This document shows, piece by piece, positions 36,928 through 45,359 of a stretch of 64,000 nt of DNA; position 1 is the first letter of the stretch, and each line of letters starts with the position of its first letter. The notes under the pieces are model-generated. The model was not told where the DNA came from, searched no databases, and worked only from the letters and a program-made list of their open reading frames with translations. Origin of the DNA: an uncultured Phocaeicola sp. (GTDB lineage: Bacteria > Bacteroidota > Bacteroidia > Bacteroidales > Bacteroidaceae). The DNA lies in NCBI GenBank assembly GCA_944320845.1, contig CALUJA010000001.1:186001-250000 (forward strand), in the 5' to 3' direction. The position numbers and the translations under genes are program-made.

Positions 36928-39039
36928 ATGAAAAAAATCTTTTTGGCATTTGTGTTTTGCCTGCTTGGAGTGGGAGCGGCAGTCGCTCAAACCTTGCGTT
37001 CTCCCAACGGTAACCTGACATTGGATTTCCGTCTGCTGCCCGACGGGACGCCTGTCTATTCTTTGCAGTATAAGGGAAAAGATGTCATTAAAGAAAGCAG
37101 AATGGGATTCCGTCTGCGCCCTTCTTACGCATTCAACAAGGATTTTGCCGTTACGGATACGCGCTTTTCCGAGTCGGACACTACCTGGGAGCCGGTTTTG
37201 GGCGAGAATCGGGTCGTTCGCGACAATCATAAAGAGATGTTCATCGCCTTGCAGCAGAAAGAAACCGGTTGGCAACTGAACATCCGCTTCCGTCTGTTCG
37301 ACGACGGACTGGGATTCCGCTACGAGTTTCCGGTGCAGAAAGAGCTGCGCAACTTTACCCTCGATGCGGAAACCACCGAGTTTTGCCTGGCGGGAGACCA
37401 TAAGGCGTTCTGGCTGCCGGGAGATTATGACACCAATGAATATTCCACCACGGTTTCGCTGCTTTCGGAAGTCGCTTCCCGTATAGACAAGGTGCGTCAG
37501 GAGCCGCTGGCAGCAAAGGCTTTTACCGAGGGGCTGGCCGTACAGACTCCGCTGATGCTGAAGTCTGCCGACGGACTTTATATCAATATCCATGAGGCGG
37601 CGCTGGTGAATTATCCTGCCATGTGCCTGAATCTGGATGACAAGAATTTCGTATTGACTTCCAATCTGACGCCAGACCGTAACGGAGCGCGGGGATTCAT
37701 CCAGACGGGCAGCGTTACGCCGTGGCGTACGGTGGTGGTAAGCGACGATGCCCGCGACATTCTGGCATCAAACCTGATTTTGAATCTGAACGAGCCATGC
37801 CGCCTTGAGGACACTTCCTGGATTCATCCGGTGAAATACGTGGGAGTATGGTGGGAATACTTTACCGGACAAGGCTCTACGTGGGCATATACCGATAATC
37901 AGGACATTGTGATAGGCGAGACAGACTATACAAAGGAGAAGCCCAACGGAACACACGGGGCCAATACGGCGCATGTCAAGGAATACATTGACTTTGCGGC
38001 GGAACATGGCTTTGACGCCGTGCTGGTGGAAGGGTGGAACGAAGGATGGGAAGCCAATTACGCCTACATAAAAGAGCATATCTATGACTTTACGAAACCT
38101 TACCCCGACTTTGATGTGGAAGAGCTTCAGCGTTATGCGGCCGGAAAAGGGGTAAAGATTATCATGCACCACGAAACGACCTCTTCGGTCGCTGACTATG
38201 AGCGCCAGATGGAGGATGCCTTCCGCTTTATGGCAGATAACGGCTACGATGCGGTGAAGACCGGATACGTTGGCCCCATTATTCCCCGGAGCGAGTATCA
38301 TGACGGACAGTGGATGGTCAACCATTATCTGCGTGTGGCCAAGATGGCGGCTAAATATAAGGTGATGGTAAATTCGCATGAGGCTGTGCGTCCTACCGGA
38401 TTGTGCCGTACCTACCCCAACTGGATTGCTCAAGAGTCGGCCCGCGGTACGGAGTTTGAGTCTTTCAACGGCAATACGCCCGAGCATACCACGATTCTCC
38501 CGTTTACTCGCCTGATGGGAGGCCCGATGGATTATACTCCGGGCATTTTTGAAGGCGACCTTTCCGTATACGGCTCCAATAAAGCCAGACTCAGCACCAC
38601 GCTCGTCAAGCAGTTGGCCTTGTATGTAACGATGTACAGCCCCTTGCAAATGGCGGCTGATTTGTATCCGAACTATGAGAAATATCCGGATGCCTTCCAG
38701 TTTATCAAGGATGTGGCGGCGGATTGGGATAACACTTACATATTGGAAGCCGAACCGGGCGACTATATCACTATTGCCCGCAAGGCGAAAGGCAAGGCCG
38801 AATGGTTTGTTGGCGGCATTACGGATGAGAATGCCCGCGAGGCGGTGATTGACCTGAGCTTCCTTCCGGACGGAAAGAAATATGAGGCGACCATTTATGC
38901 CGACGGCAAAAAGGCCGACTGGCGCACCAACCCGAAAGATTATGTCATCTCGACCCGGAAAGTAAGCAGCAAGACTGTGCTGAAGCAGCGTCTGGCTCCG
39001 AGTGGAGGAGTAGCAATCAGCATCCGGGAACTGAAATAA
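36928..39039 (+). CDS. Glycoside hydrolase family 97, second copy
   Basis: A 703-residue secreted paralogue of the enzyme at 4741-6915, with signal peptide (cleavage near 'AVA-Q', residue 20), N-terminal beta-sandwich, catalytic barrel and C-terminal beta domain. Conserved glutamates lie in 'MHHETTSS' (E416), '[10 protein letters not shown]' (E485) and 'QESARGTEFE' (about E503/E509). They match the inverting, SusB-like branch. It shares long colinear blocks with the first copy but differs clearly in the N-terminal third, so the two are divergent paralogues. It stands alone with no susC/susD partner. In the 234-base upstream spacer I see no clean TAnnTTTG box. Confidence 0.95.
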   Translation: MKKIFLAFVFCLLGVGAAVAQTLRSPNGNLTLDFRLLPDGTPVYSLQYKGKDVIKESRMGFRLRPSYAFNKDFAVTDTRFSESDTTWEPVLGENRVVRDNHKEMFIALQQKETGWQLNIRFRLFDDGLGFRYEFPVQKELRNFTLDAETTEFCLAGDHKAFWLPGDYDTNEYSTTVSLLSEVASRIDKVRQEPLAAKAFTEGLAVQTPLMLKSADGLYINIHEAALVNYPAMCLNLDDKNFVLTSNLTPDRNGARGFIQTGSVTPWRTVVVSDDARDILASNLILNLNEPCRLEDTSWIHPVKYVGVWWEYFTGQGSTWAYTDNQDIVIGETDYTKEKPNGTHGANTAHVKEYIDFAAEHGFDAVLVEGWNEGWEANYAYIKEHIYDFTKPYPDFDVEELQRYAAGKGVKIIMHHETTSSVADYERQMEDAFRFMADNGYDAVKTGYVGPIIPRSEYHDGQWMVNHYLRVAKMAAKYKVMVNSHEAVRPTGLCRTYPNWIAQESARGTEFESFNGNTPEHTTILPFTRLMGGPMDYTPGIFEGDLSVYGSNKARLSTTLVKQLALYVTMYSPLQMAADLYPNYEKYPDAFQFIKDVAADWDNTYILEAEPGDYITIARKAKGKAEWFVGGITDENAREAVIDLSFLPDGKKYEATIYADGKKADWRTNPKDYVISTRKVSSKTVLKQRLAPSGGVAISIRELK

Positions 39040-39062
39040 CGGGCTGAAGACCTGTCAGTATG

Positions 39063-39090
39063 GGCATGACAAAAGTCGGAATGCCTTTTT
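39063..39090 (+). terminator. Likely terminator after the second GH97
   Basis: A stem GGCATGAC / GTC-GGA-ATGCC with an AAAA loop and a 3-base bulge is followed directly by TTTTT, 24 bases after the stop codon. The stem is short, so confidence is moderate. Confidence 0.55.
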
Positions 39091-39186
39091 GGCAGGATGA
39101 GCGGAGTGTCATTGATGTAAGTCAAGAAATTTGCCATAAGCTTGAAGTAAATCTTTGGTTTAGGAACAGATTTGAAAGAATGGTTG

Positions 39187-39194
39187 TATTTTTG
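39187..39194 (+). promoter_or_regulatory. -7 box of the 29-codon mini-gene
   Basis: TATTTTTG is an exact TAnnTTTG match, 90 bases before the small ORF. The -33 region is poor (TTTG at 39154-39157 is too far, at 39171-39174 too near). It implies a transcript of about 250 bases ending at the hairpin 39415-39458. Confidence 0.5.
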
Positions 39195-39284
39195 TGTTGT
39201 AAAACATAAAAACAAACATTTAAGGTAGCTTTTCGGGAGAAAAGCAAGGAAGATTGATAAGGATAACACTAAACTAAAGGTATT

Positions 39285-39374
39285 ATGAAAGAGGTAAAGA
39301 ATTTATTGCGCACTCTTAAGAAGAATTTGGAATGGAGTGCAATGGCTATGTATGGTCAGACTTACAACAAATGA
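39285..39374 (+). CDS. Candidate 29-residue microprotein
   Basis: An ATG-started 30-codon frame (with TGA stop), reading 'MKEVKNLLRTLKKNLEWSAM' and then nine residues ending in 'YGQTYNK'. The peptide is basic and could form an amphipathic helix at its N-terminal half. Upstream are a -7 promoter box (39187-39194) and purine-rich AAGG about 5 bases before the ATG; downstream is a strong terminator (39415-39458). The 452-base gap between the GH97 and acetylesterase genes therefore contains a complete small transcription unit. I recognise no family; it could instead be a non-coding RNA with an incidental ORF. Confidence 0.5.
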   Translation: MKEVKNLLRTLKKNLEWSAMAMYGQTYNK

Positions 39375-39414
39375 CGGCCATACGGTTTGAGAGAATTGAA
39401 ACGGATTTGATAAC

Positions 39415-39458
39415 AAAAGGTTGCATGAGAGCCGGAAAGCTCGAATGCAACCTTTTTC
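39415..39458. terminator. Bidirectional terminator
   Basis: A 12-bp stem (AAAAGGTTGCAT / ATGCAACCTTTT) with an inner GAG/CTC pairing is followed by TTTTTC on the plus strand and TTTTG on the minus strand. It ends the small plus-strand unit and, from the other side, the acetylesterase gene that stops at 39492. Confidence 0.85.
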
Positions 39459-39491
39459 TTTATGCGTCAGGATTTTTTGCCGGAAGGAAAT

Positions 39492-40916
39492 CTATTCCCA
39501 GTTGTCTGTCCGGAACGGTACCAAGGGCAGCTCGCGGAGATTGGCTACATTCCCCGGCAGGAAATCGCGGAATCCATACCTTACGGCCACCGGACGGGCG
39601 ACTTTTTCGCAGGTAACCTTTATCTGGTTTCTTCCGGCTATTTCAGCCTGTGCAGGATAAAACACCTTGTCTTCTCCCGCCATCTCGAATCCCGCCATCT
39701 GATTCATGCGGTTGAATCCGTTGTCGGCGTGAGAGAAGCTTAATATGGCTGCATTGTCCTTTATCTCCATCGATTTATAGACCGGACTTTCCGGTTCGAT
39801 GCCGCCGATGTGGTAGGTTTTGCTCAGAGCCTGATAGGCCAGACGCTCGCCCACATGCTTTTTGTCTTTGGGATGAATGTTGTAAGCCTCGTAGGGCTCT
39901 ACCAAATCGTTGGTCGAAATCATGGCACTGTTGGGGATTAAGGCCTGTGCCTTAAACTGCGCTTCCCTCAGCAGGGCGTTTCCGGTTCCTTCGGCCGAGC
40001 CGAACGGAGCGATTTCCACGAAATAAAAGGGCAGTTCACCCAGTCCCCATTCTTTTCGCCAGAGTTCCACCATCGTTTTAAGCCGCTCGCCGTAGGTTTT
40101 GTGCTTGCCTACGTTCGATTCTCCCTGATACCATAAGAATCCTTTGATGGTATAGTTCTGCAGCGGCTTCAGCATGCCGTTGTACATCAGCGTGGGACTA
40201 AGGTAATGCCACCAGTCATGCGGCTCTTCTTTCCGTATATCCCGCTCCAGATTGATGTCGGGATACTGGGCTACGATTTCTCTCGGCAGCCATCCTTCCA
40301 CGGTCGAACCGCCCCAGCTACAGTTGATGATTCCGATAGGGACATTTAATACCTGGTTCATCATCATGGCAAAATGGAAGGCGGTAGCGCCAAAAGCCGG
40401 CGCATTTTCGGGACTGCTTACTTTCCAACTTCCCTTGCAGCGGTCTGCAGGCTCCAGCTGTCCGTTTTTCTCAATCATGGCCACGCGGATGCCTTTCCAT
40501 TGTCCGGCTTTGGCTATGGTTTCGTTGGCTCCGGCTATGGGGCAATTGTCAAATCCCGCAAGCGGCATTTCCATATTCGACTGTCCGGAGCAGAACCAGA
40601 CCTCTCCGATAAGGATGTTGCTTAGGGTGATTGTTTCGTCGTCTGAAATCAGAATGGACTGGGGCGTATAGCTGGCGGCAGGTGTGTCTACGGCGGCAAG
40701 CCATTTCCCCTGGGCATCTGCCTCGACTGTATATGTCCGCTCGTCCCATGTAGTGCGGATAGTCACTTTTTTGTTGGGGTCAGTCCACCCCCAGAGTCTG
40801 GCCTTCGTCTGTTGTTGAAGCACCATATTGTCACTTAGAATGTCCGGAAGCGTCACTTTGCTCCAGGCTGTGATTCCTGTCATCAGCAGGAACGCGGAAA
40901 TAAGTAATTTTTTCAT
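39492..40916 (-). CDS. Sialate O-acetylesterase-like SGNH hydrolase
   Basis: A 474-residue secreted esterase, with signal peptide (cleavage near 'AWS-K'), that would remove O-acetyl groups from sialic acids or other acetylated glycans. It starts with a beta domain ('LPDILSDNMVLQQQTKARLWGW', the usual opening) followed by the SGNH core. The nucleophile is in 'VWFCSGQSNMEMPLAGF' (about residue 107), then 'GIINCSWGGSTVEGWLP' and 'TIKGFLWYQGESNVGK'. A start at 40916 is preferred over 40940 because the -7 box at 40951-40958 would place transcription start about 4 bases from the latter. No sialidase is nearby, so the true substrate may be a plant or host glycan. Confidence 0.9.
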   Translation of the reverse strand: MKKLLISAFLLMTGITAWSKVTLPDILSDNMVLQQQTKARLWGWTDPNKKVTIRTTWDERTYTVEADAQGKWLAAVDTPAASYTPQSILISDDETITLSNILIGEVWFCSGQSNMEMPLAGFDNCPIAGANETIAKAGQWKGIRVAMIEKNGQLEPADRCKGSWKVSSPENAPAFGATAFHFAMMMNQVLNVPIGIINCSWGGSTVEGWLPREIVAQYPDINLERDIRKEEPHDWWHYLSPTLMYNGMLKPLQNYTIKGFLWYQGESNVGKHKTYGERLKTMVELWRKEWGLGELPFYFVEIAPFGSAEGTGNALLREAQFKAQALIPNSAMISTNDLVEPYEAYNIHPKDKKHVGERLAYQALSKTYHIGGIEPESPVYKSMEIKDNAAILSFSHADNGFNRMNQMAGFEMAGEDKVFYPAQAEIAGRNQIKVTCEKVARPVAVRYGFRDFLPGNVANLRELPLVPFRTDNWE

Positions 40917-40950
40917 GGTTGTCTGATTAGTGTTTTTCATTCTTTGTCTA

Positions 40951-40958
40951 CAAAAATA
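40951..40958 (-). promoter_or_regulatory. -7 element of the acetylesterase gene
   Basis: TATTTTTG on the minus strand, exact TAnnTTTG. Expected initiation near 40944 gives a leader of about 28 bases to the start at 40916. The rest of the 386-base spacer to the tRNA genes (40959-41254) shows no gene or clear element. Confidence 0.45.
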
Positions 40959-41254
40959 GCGATAGTTGCATTAGGGCGTTTATCAAAGCGCGTAATTGTA
41001 ACAAATTTTAGAAAAAGCAATCCTGCTTGCTGCTCTTTTTCCCGGCGAGGCCGGACAGATTCCTTTTTCTTTTTCCCTATGGCAATTCTTGTCTTGTCCC
41101 GGCACCATAGTTTGATATGCTTCTGTCAAAAAAACTTTTTCCTTGCATCCTGACGCAACAGGATGGGGACAGTTGGAGGAGGAAAAGGGATGAAAAGAGA
41201 TGTGTTCCAAAGCCTGTCATGCCTCCCGACCTGATTTTGGATGGATTGGATAAG

Positions 41255-41292
41255 GAAAAACAAAAAAGACAAGCCGCCCGAACAGCGGTTTG
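41255..41292 (-). terminator. Terminator of the tRNA-Gly/tRNA-Leu transcript
   Basis: On the minus strand, CAAACCGC pairs with GCGGCTTG around a 7-base loop, followed by TCTTTTTTGTTTTTCC. It lies 10 bases after the tRNA-Leu 3' end. Confidence 0.75.
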
Positions 41293-41302
41293 CCTTTCTC
41301 CG

Positions 41303-41388
41303 TACTCGAAGCGGGACTTGAACCCGCACAGCCATTACTGGCCAAGGGATTTTAAGTCCCTCGTGTCTACCGATTCCACCATTCGAGC
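41303..41388 (-). tRNA. tRNA-Leu (anticodon UAA)
   Basis: An 86-base cloverleaf of the long-variable-arm class. The acceptor stem GCTCGAA pairs with TTCGAGT (G-U at the end) with discriminator A. The anticodon arm AGGGA-CTTAAAA-TCCCT has anticodon TAA. The variable arm is about 13 bases, and the T-arm is GCGGG-TTCAAGT-CCCGC. The CCA end is not encoded. It lies 15 bases after tRNA-Gly and is co-transcribed with it. Confidence 0.95.
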
Positions 41389-41403
41389 ATCCTTTTAAAA
41401 AGG

Positions 41404-41476
41404 AGCGGAAAACGAGACTCGAACTCGCGACCCTAACCTTGGCAAGGTTATGCTCTACCAACTGAGCTATTTCCGC
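41404..41476 (-). tRNA. tRNA-Gly (anticodon GCC)
   Basis: A 73-base cloverleaf with acceptor stem GCGGAAA / TTTCCGC and discriminator T. The D-arm is GCTC-AGTTGGTA-GAGC. The anticodon arm TAACC-TTGCCAA-GGTTA has anticodon GCC, and the T-arm is CGAG-containing with TTCGAGT. CCA is not encoded. It is the first gene of the two-tRNA unit behind a near-consensus promoter. Confidence 0.95.
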
Positions 41477-41486
41477 ATATCAGGTG

Positions 41487-41518
41487 CAAATGTAGAGAGT
41501 TTTGTGATACATTCCAAA
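41487..41518 (-). promoter_or_regulatory. Consensus promoter of the tRNA-Gly/Leu unit
   Basis: On the minus strand, TTTG (41515-41518) and TACATTTG (41487-41494) are spaced by 20 bases, a full match to the Bacteroides -33/-7 pattern. The -7 box ends 10 bases before the tRNA-Gly 5' end. Confidence 0.75.
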
Positions 41519-41548
41519 CATTTGTCCCGTTTTGTTTGAAAAAAGCTT

Positions 41549-42892
41549 TTATGGGCGTCCCAGCAAGGCTTTTTCTGCATCTTCTGCCGTTTGGAAATTG
41601 AATCCGGCGATGACTTGCTCCATCAGTTTTTCGATGCGGTCATTGCAGAGGTTGCCGATGCTGCCTTCATGTGTGTGGTGCACCTGCTTGTCGTGAGTGA
41701 ATCGTCCTGCCTCAATGTCCAGTCCCACTTTCTTGTAGGCGTCGCGGAAAGGCATTCCCTCGCTGGCAAGGCGGTTTACTTCTTCTACGCTGAACATGTA
41801 AAGATATTTGTCATCGTCCAGGATATGTTCGTTGATGCTTATTCTCTCCATGATGTAGGATGCCATCTTCAGACAGTCTTTCAGTTCGTCGAAAATAGGC
41901 AGGAAAGCTTCCTTGATGATTTGCAGGTCGCGGAAATATCCCGACGGGAGATTGTTCATAATCATCATGATTTGTTGGGGGAGTGCCTGAATCTTGTTGC
42001 ATTTTGCACGGGTCAGCTCAAACACATCAGGGTTCTTTTTGTGGGGCATGATACTGGAACCGGTGGTACATTCATCGGGCAACTTCACGAAACCGAAGTT
42101 CTGGCAGCTGAACATGCAGGCATCAAATGCCATCTTAGACAAGGTTCCCGCAATTGAAGCCAAGGCAAAAGCCACGTTGCGTTCCATCTTTCCCCGTCCC
42201 ATCTGCGCATAAACAACATTGTAGTTCATGGAATCGAATCCCAACAGACGGGTCGTCATCTCCCGATTCAGCGGGAAAGAGGAGCCGTATCCGGCGGCGG
42301 AACCGAGCGGATTGCGGTTGCAAAGCTTGTAAGCCGACTGCAGGAAGAGCATATCGTCTACCAGACTTTCGGCATAGGCGCCGAACCACAGGCCAAATGA
42401 CGAGGGCATGGCGATTTGCAGATGCGTGTATCCCGGCATCAGCACCTCTTTATAGCGGTTGCTTTGAGCTATCAGGATGTGGAAAAGATGCTTTACGGCT
42501 TCCGCTGTCTTCCTGATTTGCGCACGGGTGAACAGCTTTAAGTCGACCAGCACCTGGTCATTGCGCGAGCGTCCGCTGTGAATCTTCTTGCCGACATCGC
42601 CCAAACGCCGGGTCAGCATAAGCTCTACCTGCGAATGCACATCTTCCACCCCGTCTTCGATGGTGAATTCTCCGGCTTCTGCCGAAGCGTATATTTTTTT
42701 CAATTCTTCCAGCAGGATTTTCAGCTCGTCTGCGCCCAGCAGGCCAATGCTTTCAAGCATGGTGATATGGGCCATTGAGCCCAGTATGTCGTATTTTGCC
42801 AGATAAAGATCCATTTCGCGGTCCCGTCCCACGGTGAACCGGTCGATTTCCTCGTTTACCTGAACATTTTTTTCCCAAAGTTTCAGAGCCAT
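41549..42892 (-). CDS. argH: Argininosuccinate lyase
   Basis: Cleaves argininosuccinate to arginine and fumarate, the last step of arginine synthesis. The 447-residue tetrameric enzyme shows the superfamily blocks 'EDVHSQVELMLTRRLGDVGKKIHSGRSRNDQV' (about 83-114), 'MPGYTHLQIAMPSSFGLWFGAY' (about 150-171) and the signature loop 'CTGSSIMPHKKNPDVFEL' (about 270-287) with the catalytic serine. It is third in pyrE-SRPBCC-argH, 22 bases after the SRPBCC gene. Confidence 0.97.
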   Translation of the reverse strand: MALKLWEKNVQVNEEIDRFTVGRDREMDLYLAKYDILGSMAHITMLESIGLLGADELKILLEELKKIYASAEAGEFTIEDGVEDVHSQVELMLTRRLGDVGKKIHSGRSRNDQVLVDLKLFTRAQIRKTAEAVKHLFHILIAQSNRYKEVLMPGYTHLQIAMPSSFGLWFGAYAESLVDDMLFLQSAYKLCNRNPLGSAAGYGSSFPLNREMTTRLLGFDSMNYNVVYAQMGRGKMERNVAFALASIAGTLSKMAFDACMFSCQNFGFVKLPDECTTGSSIMPHKKNPDVFELTRAKCNKIQALPQQIMMIMNNLPSGYFRDLQIIKEAFLPIFDELKDCLKMASYIMERISINEHILDDDKYLYMFSVEEVNRLASEGMPFRDAYKKVGLDIEAGRFTHDKQVHHTHEGSIGNLCNDRIEKLMEQVIAGFNFQTAEDAEKALLGRP

Positions 42893-42914
42893 CTTCTTCT
42901 TGTTTTTGCGGTTT

Positions 42915-43343
42915 TCAATAAGAGATTGCAGCGAGCATCTCCGCCAGTTTTTCTACGCCATCCTGTAAAGGTTTCGATACCATTGTTTTCATAAACATGT
43001 TTACCTCTGCACGTATCGTGGTTTTCAGCTTGGCTTCTTCTTCCGTTACGGGCAGAATCTGAATCCAGAGATTCAAGGGAATGGGAGATTGTTCGCCTTC
43101 AAACTTGATGCACTTCATGGGTTCGCGCTCGATGATACGCAGTGTCAGACTGATTCCCTGCACCTTTATGGTCAGTGAATCGCGGTCGAAGGTGAGATCC
43201 TCCAGTTTTCCTTCCAGTTTGCCTTTCAGGGAGTCCATGTGCTCCTGTATGGAGGCGATGTTGTTCAAGTCAGACAATTTGTTGTATACGCGTTCCTGAC
43301 TGTAGGGAATGTGCTTGATGCTGCTTTCAAACTGTGCCGTCAT
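42915..43343 (-). CDS. SRPBCC-fold (polyketide cyclase/lipid-binding-like) protein
   Basis: A 142-residue protein without signal peptide whose pattern fits the SRPBCC helix-grip fold: 'FESSIKHIPYSQERVYNKLSDLNNIASI' at the N terminus, central beta-strands ('IKVQGISLTLRIIEREP'), and a long C-terminal helix ('KPLQDGVEKLAEMLAAI') that caps a hydrophobic cavity. Members bind diverse lipids or cofactors; the ligand here is unknown. The start was set at 43343 because the longer frame is nonconserved-looking. It sits between pyrE (121-base gap) and argH (22-base gap). Confidence 0.75.
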   Translation of the reverse strand: MTAQFESSIKHIPYSQERVYNKLSDLNNIASIQEHMDSLKGKLEGKLEDLTFDRDSLTIKVQGISLTLRIIEREPMKCIKFEGEQSPIPLNLWIQILPVTEEEAKLKTTIRAEVNMFMKTMVSKPLQDGVEKLAEMLAAISY

Positions 43344-43464
43344 TTTTTCAAGTATAAAACCACAACATTCCAAGCGCGGAAATTTGTTTTGCTGCGGAGC
43401 CAAAGGAGATACGCCCGTATGCAAATCAGTCCGTGCCTGGAATGAAGTCTGTTGATAACGATGT

Positions 43465-44100
43465 TTATTTGCCCGTCCAGTGTGCAGGGTCTTGTCTCCA
43501 TGCCTGCAAAACGGGAATATCCTCTTTGTTTATATAATCGGTCTTCAGTGCCGCGTCCAGTACGGCATTGTAGTTTGTCAGGGTAATCAGTTCTACCTTG
43601 GCGTTCTTGAATGCTTCTACAGATACATCAAAGCCATAAGTGAAAGATGCAATCATGCCGATTACTTCGCATCCGTCGCGGCGGATGGCTTCTACTGCCT
43701 TCAGGCTGCTTCCGCCTGTCGAAACCAGGTCTTCGATTACCACAACCTTCATTCCCGGGCGGAGTTCTCCCTCAATCAGATTTTCCAAACCGTGGTCTTT
43801 CGGGCTTGAACGGACATAGACAAAAGGCAAATTCAGTTCGTTGGCCACGAGTGCTCCCTGCGCGATAGCTCCGGTCGCTACTCCTGCAATGGCATCCACT
43901 TCGCTGAACTTTTCAAGAATGATACGACATATTTCCAACTTTACGAAATTACGCAAAGCAGGATAAGATAAAGTCTTGCGGTTGTCGCAATAGATAGGCG
44001 ACTTCCACCCCGATGCCCATGTAAAAGGATTAGCCGGTTGAATCTTGACCGCTTTTACCTTCAGCAATTTCTCTGCGAATAATCTTTCCAATGCTTTCAT
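43465..44100 (-). CDS. pyrE: Orotate phosphoribosyltransferase
   Basis: Joins orotate to PRPP to form OMP in pyrimidine synthesis. The 211-residue product shows 'IYCDNRKTLSYPALRNF' (orotate and PRPP-binding region, about 36-52), 'AIAGVATGAIAQGALVANELNLPFVYVRSSPKDHG' with the flexible catalytic loop (about 70-104), and the PRPP motif 'MKVVVIEDLVSTGGSSLKAV' (about 115-134). It has a -7 box 30 bases upstream and leads the pyrE-SRPBCC-argH group. Confidence 0.96.
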   Translation of the reverse strand: MKALERLFAEKLLKVKAVKIQPANPFTWASGWKSPIYCDNRKTLSYPALRNFVKLEICRIILEKFSEVDAIAGVATGAIAQGALVANELNLPFVYVRSSPKDHGLENLIEGELRPGMKVVVIEDLVSTGGSSLKAVEAIRRDGCEVIGMIASFTYGFDVSVEAFKNAKVELITLTNYNAVLDAALKTDYINKEDIPVLQAWRQDPAHWTGK

Positions 44101-44130
44101 AACCTAACTGTATATCTGATAAATGTTTTG

Positions 44131-44138
44131 CAAAATTA
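44131..44138 (-). promoter_or_regulatory. -7 element of pyrE
   Basis: TAATTTTG on the minus strand, exact TAnnTTTG, 30 bases before the pyrE start. No -33 TTTG at the expected spacing. Confidence 0.4.
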
Positions 44139-44191
44139 TGGAAATCCCGTGGAAATAGAAAATTTGCATGCGTTAATTTTATAAAATCCAG

Positions 44192-44896
44192 TCAGATTGC
44201 GTTGTATTTTGCCCATGCGAGTGTCAGAATACTGATGCGGACACCTTTTATGCCGAGAAGGGCTTCGGCGCAGGCAGTGAGTGTGGCTCCGGTTGTCAGC
44301 ACATCGTCGGTCAGCAGCAGGTGCTTTCCGGAAAGCCGGTCGGCTTCGGGAGTCGTGGCGAACAGGGATTCGGCATTTTCCCTGCGTTCATAACTGGATT
44401 TGTGTGTTTGTGTAAGATTGTTGCGGACGCGTCGCAACACATTATTATATATAGGGATTCCGGTTTTTTCGGATATGCCCCGTGCAAACCATTCGCTCTG
44501 GTTGTAGCCGCGTTCCCGCAATCGTTTGGGATGAAGCGGTACGGGAATCAGCGCATCAATATGGGCGAAAAAGTCTGTCTTGAGCAATTCTTCGGCCGAC
44601 AGCGTCCCCATTTGCCTGCACACATCTTTTCGTCCGTGGTATTTCATGGCATATAAGATTTGTGCCACCTTGCCGCCTTTGGCATACAGGTAGAGCGCAG
44701 AGGCCCGCTCTATCGGGATGATTCCCCAGAAGAGCTGTTCCATCCGGTTTCCGGGGATGTCTTTCAGGTTTGTCCTGGGAAGCTCGGCCAGACAGGTGAT
44801 GCAGACGGATTCTTCGCTTGGAAGAAGCTTTTTCCCACATGTCAGGCACCAGCGCGGAAACAGGAAATCCCTCAGGTCAGAAAAGAGTTTCGTCAT
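44192..44896 (-). CDS. ComF-family phosphoribosyltransferase-like protein
   Basis: A 234-residue ComF homologue, a family tied to natural transformation and DNA processing. The N-terminal zinc-finger-like pattern 'CLTCGKKLLPSEESVCITCL' (about 18-37) is followed by a PRT domain with 'DALIPVPLHPKRLRERGYNQSEW' (about 113-135) and the PRPP motif 'LLLTDDVLTTGATLTAC' (about 192-208). Its first 20 bases overlap the recX end, so it belongs to the prmC-recX-comF unit. Confidence 0.9.
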   Translation of the reverse strand: MTKLFSDLRDFLFPRWCLTCGKKLLPSEESVCITCLAELPRTNLKDIPGNRMEQLFWGIIPIERASALYLYAKGGKVAQILYAMKYHGRKDVCRQMGTLSAEELLKTDFFAHIDALIPVPLHPKRLRERGYNQSEWFARGISEKTGIPIYNNVLRRVRNNLTQTHKSSYERRENAESLFATTPEADRLSGKHLLLTDDVLTTGATLTACAEALLGIKGVRISILTLAWAKYNAI

Positions 44897-45359
44897 CGGT
44901 GCCTGTCCGTTTGAGCTGTTTCATGATTTCATCCGCCGAGAATCCGCGTCCTGCCGCGAAGCGCATCAGCTTGGCGTTGCGCTCGTATTCGGTTGCGGCT
45001 TTCACGGTCTTGGCTTTCTGCTGCAGCAGGTGCAGCAGCATGTCGGCGTATTCTCTTTCGTCAATTTCTTCCAGTCCGGTGGAAATGGCTTCTTGGGGCA
45101 GTTGTTTCATGCGGAGTGCTTGGATGATTTTCAGCCGTCCCCATTGGTTGAAGCGGTATTTGTCCCTTACAAAGAAGCGGCAGAAGCGGGCATCGTCCAG
45201 ATAGCGCTCTTTCTGCAGATGAGAGAGAATGTTTTCCGTTGTCGTTTCATCGGCTCCCCACAGCTTCAGCTTTGTCCGGAGTTCCGACGGACAGTGTTCG
45301 GAGGCCGAACAGTAGGCTTCCGCCTTCAGTTTCAGTTCGTGCTCGGTATAGTTTTTCAT
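44877..45359 (-). CDS. recX: RecX-family regulatory protein
   Basis: A 160-residue, all-helical protein of the RecX type, which modulates RecA filaments. It has three tandem three-helix repeats; the recognisable blocks are 'ALKLKAEAYC'-like first helices, 'ERYLDDARFCRFFVRDKYRFNQWGRLKI' (about 50-77) and 'RNAKLMRFAAGRGFSADEIMKQL' near the C terminus. It overlaps prmC by 4 bases and comF by 20, so all three are translationally coupled. recA is not in the window. Confidence 0.85.
   Translation of the reverse strand: MKNYTEHELKLKAEAYCSASEHCPSELRTKLKLWGADETTTENILSHLQKERYLDDARFCRFFVRDKYRFNQWGRLKIIQALRMKQLPQEAISTGLEEIDEREYADMLLHLLQQKAKTVKAATEYERNAKLMRFAAGRGFSADEIMKQLKRTGTDDETLF

Noticed and set aside
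37768-38649. 293-codon open frame antisense to the second GH97
   Set aside because: Pure shadow of the GH97 barrel domain with no family features.
41303-41476. tRNA-Leu/tRNA-Gly pair as an integration site
   Set aside because: No integrase, direct repeat or foreign gene set flanks the tRNAs; the neighbours are ordinary core genes.
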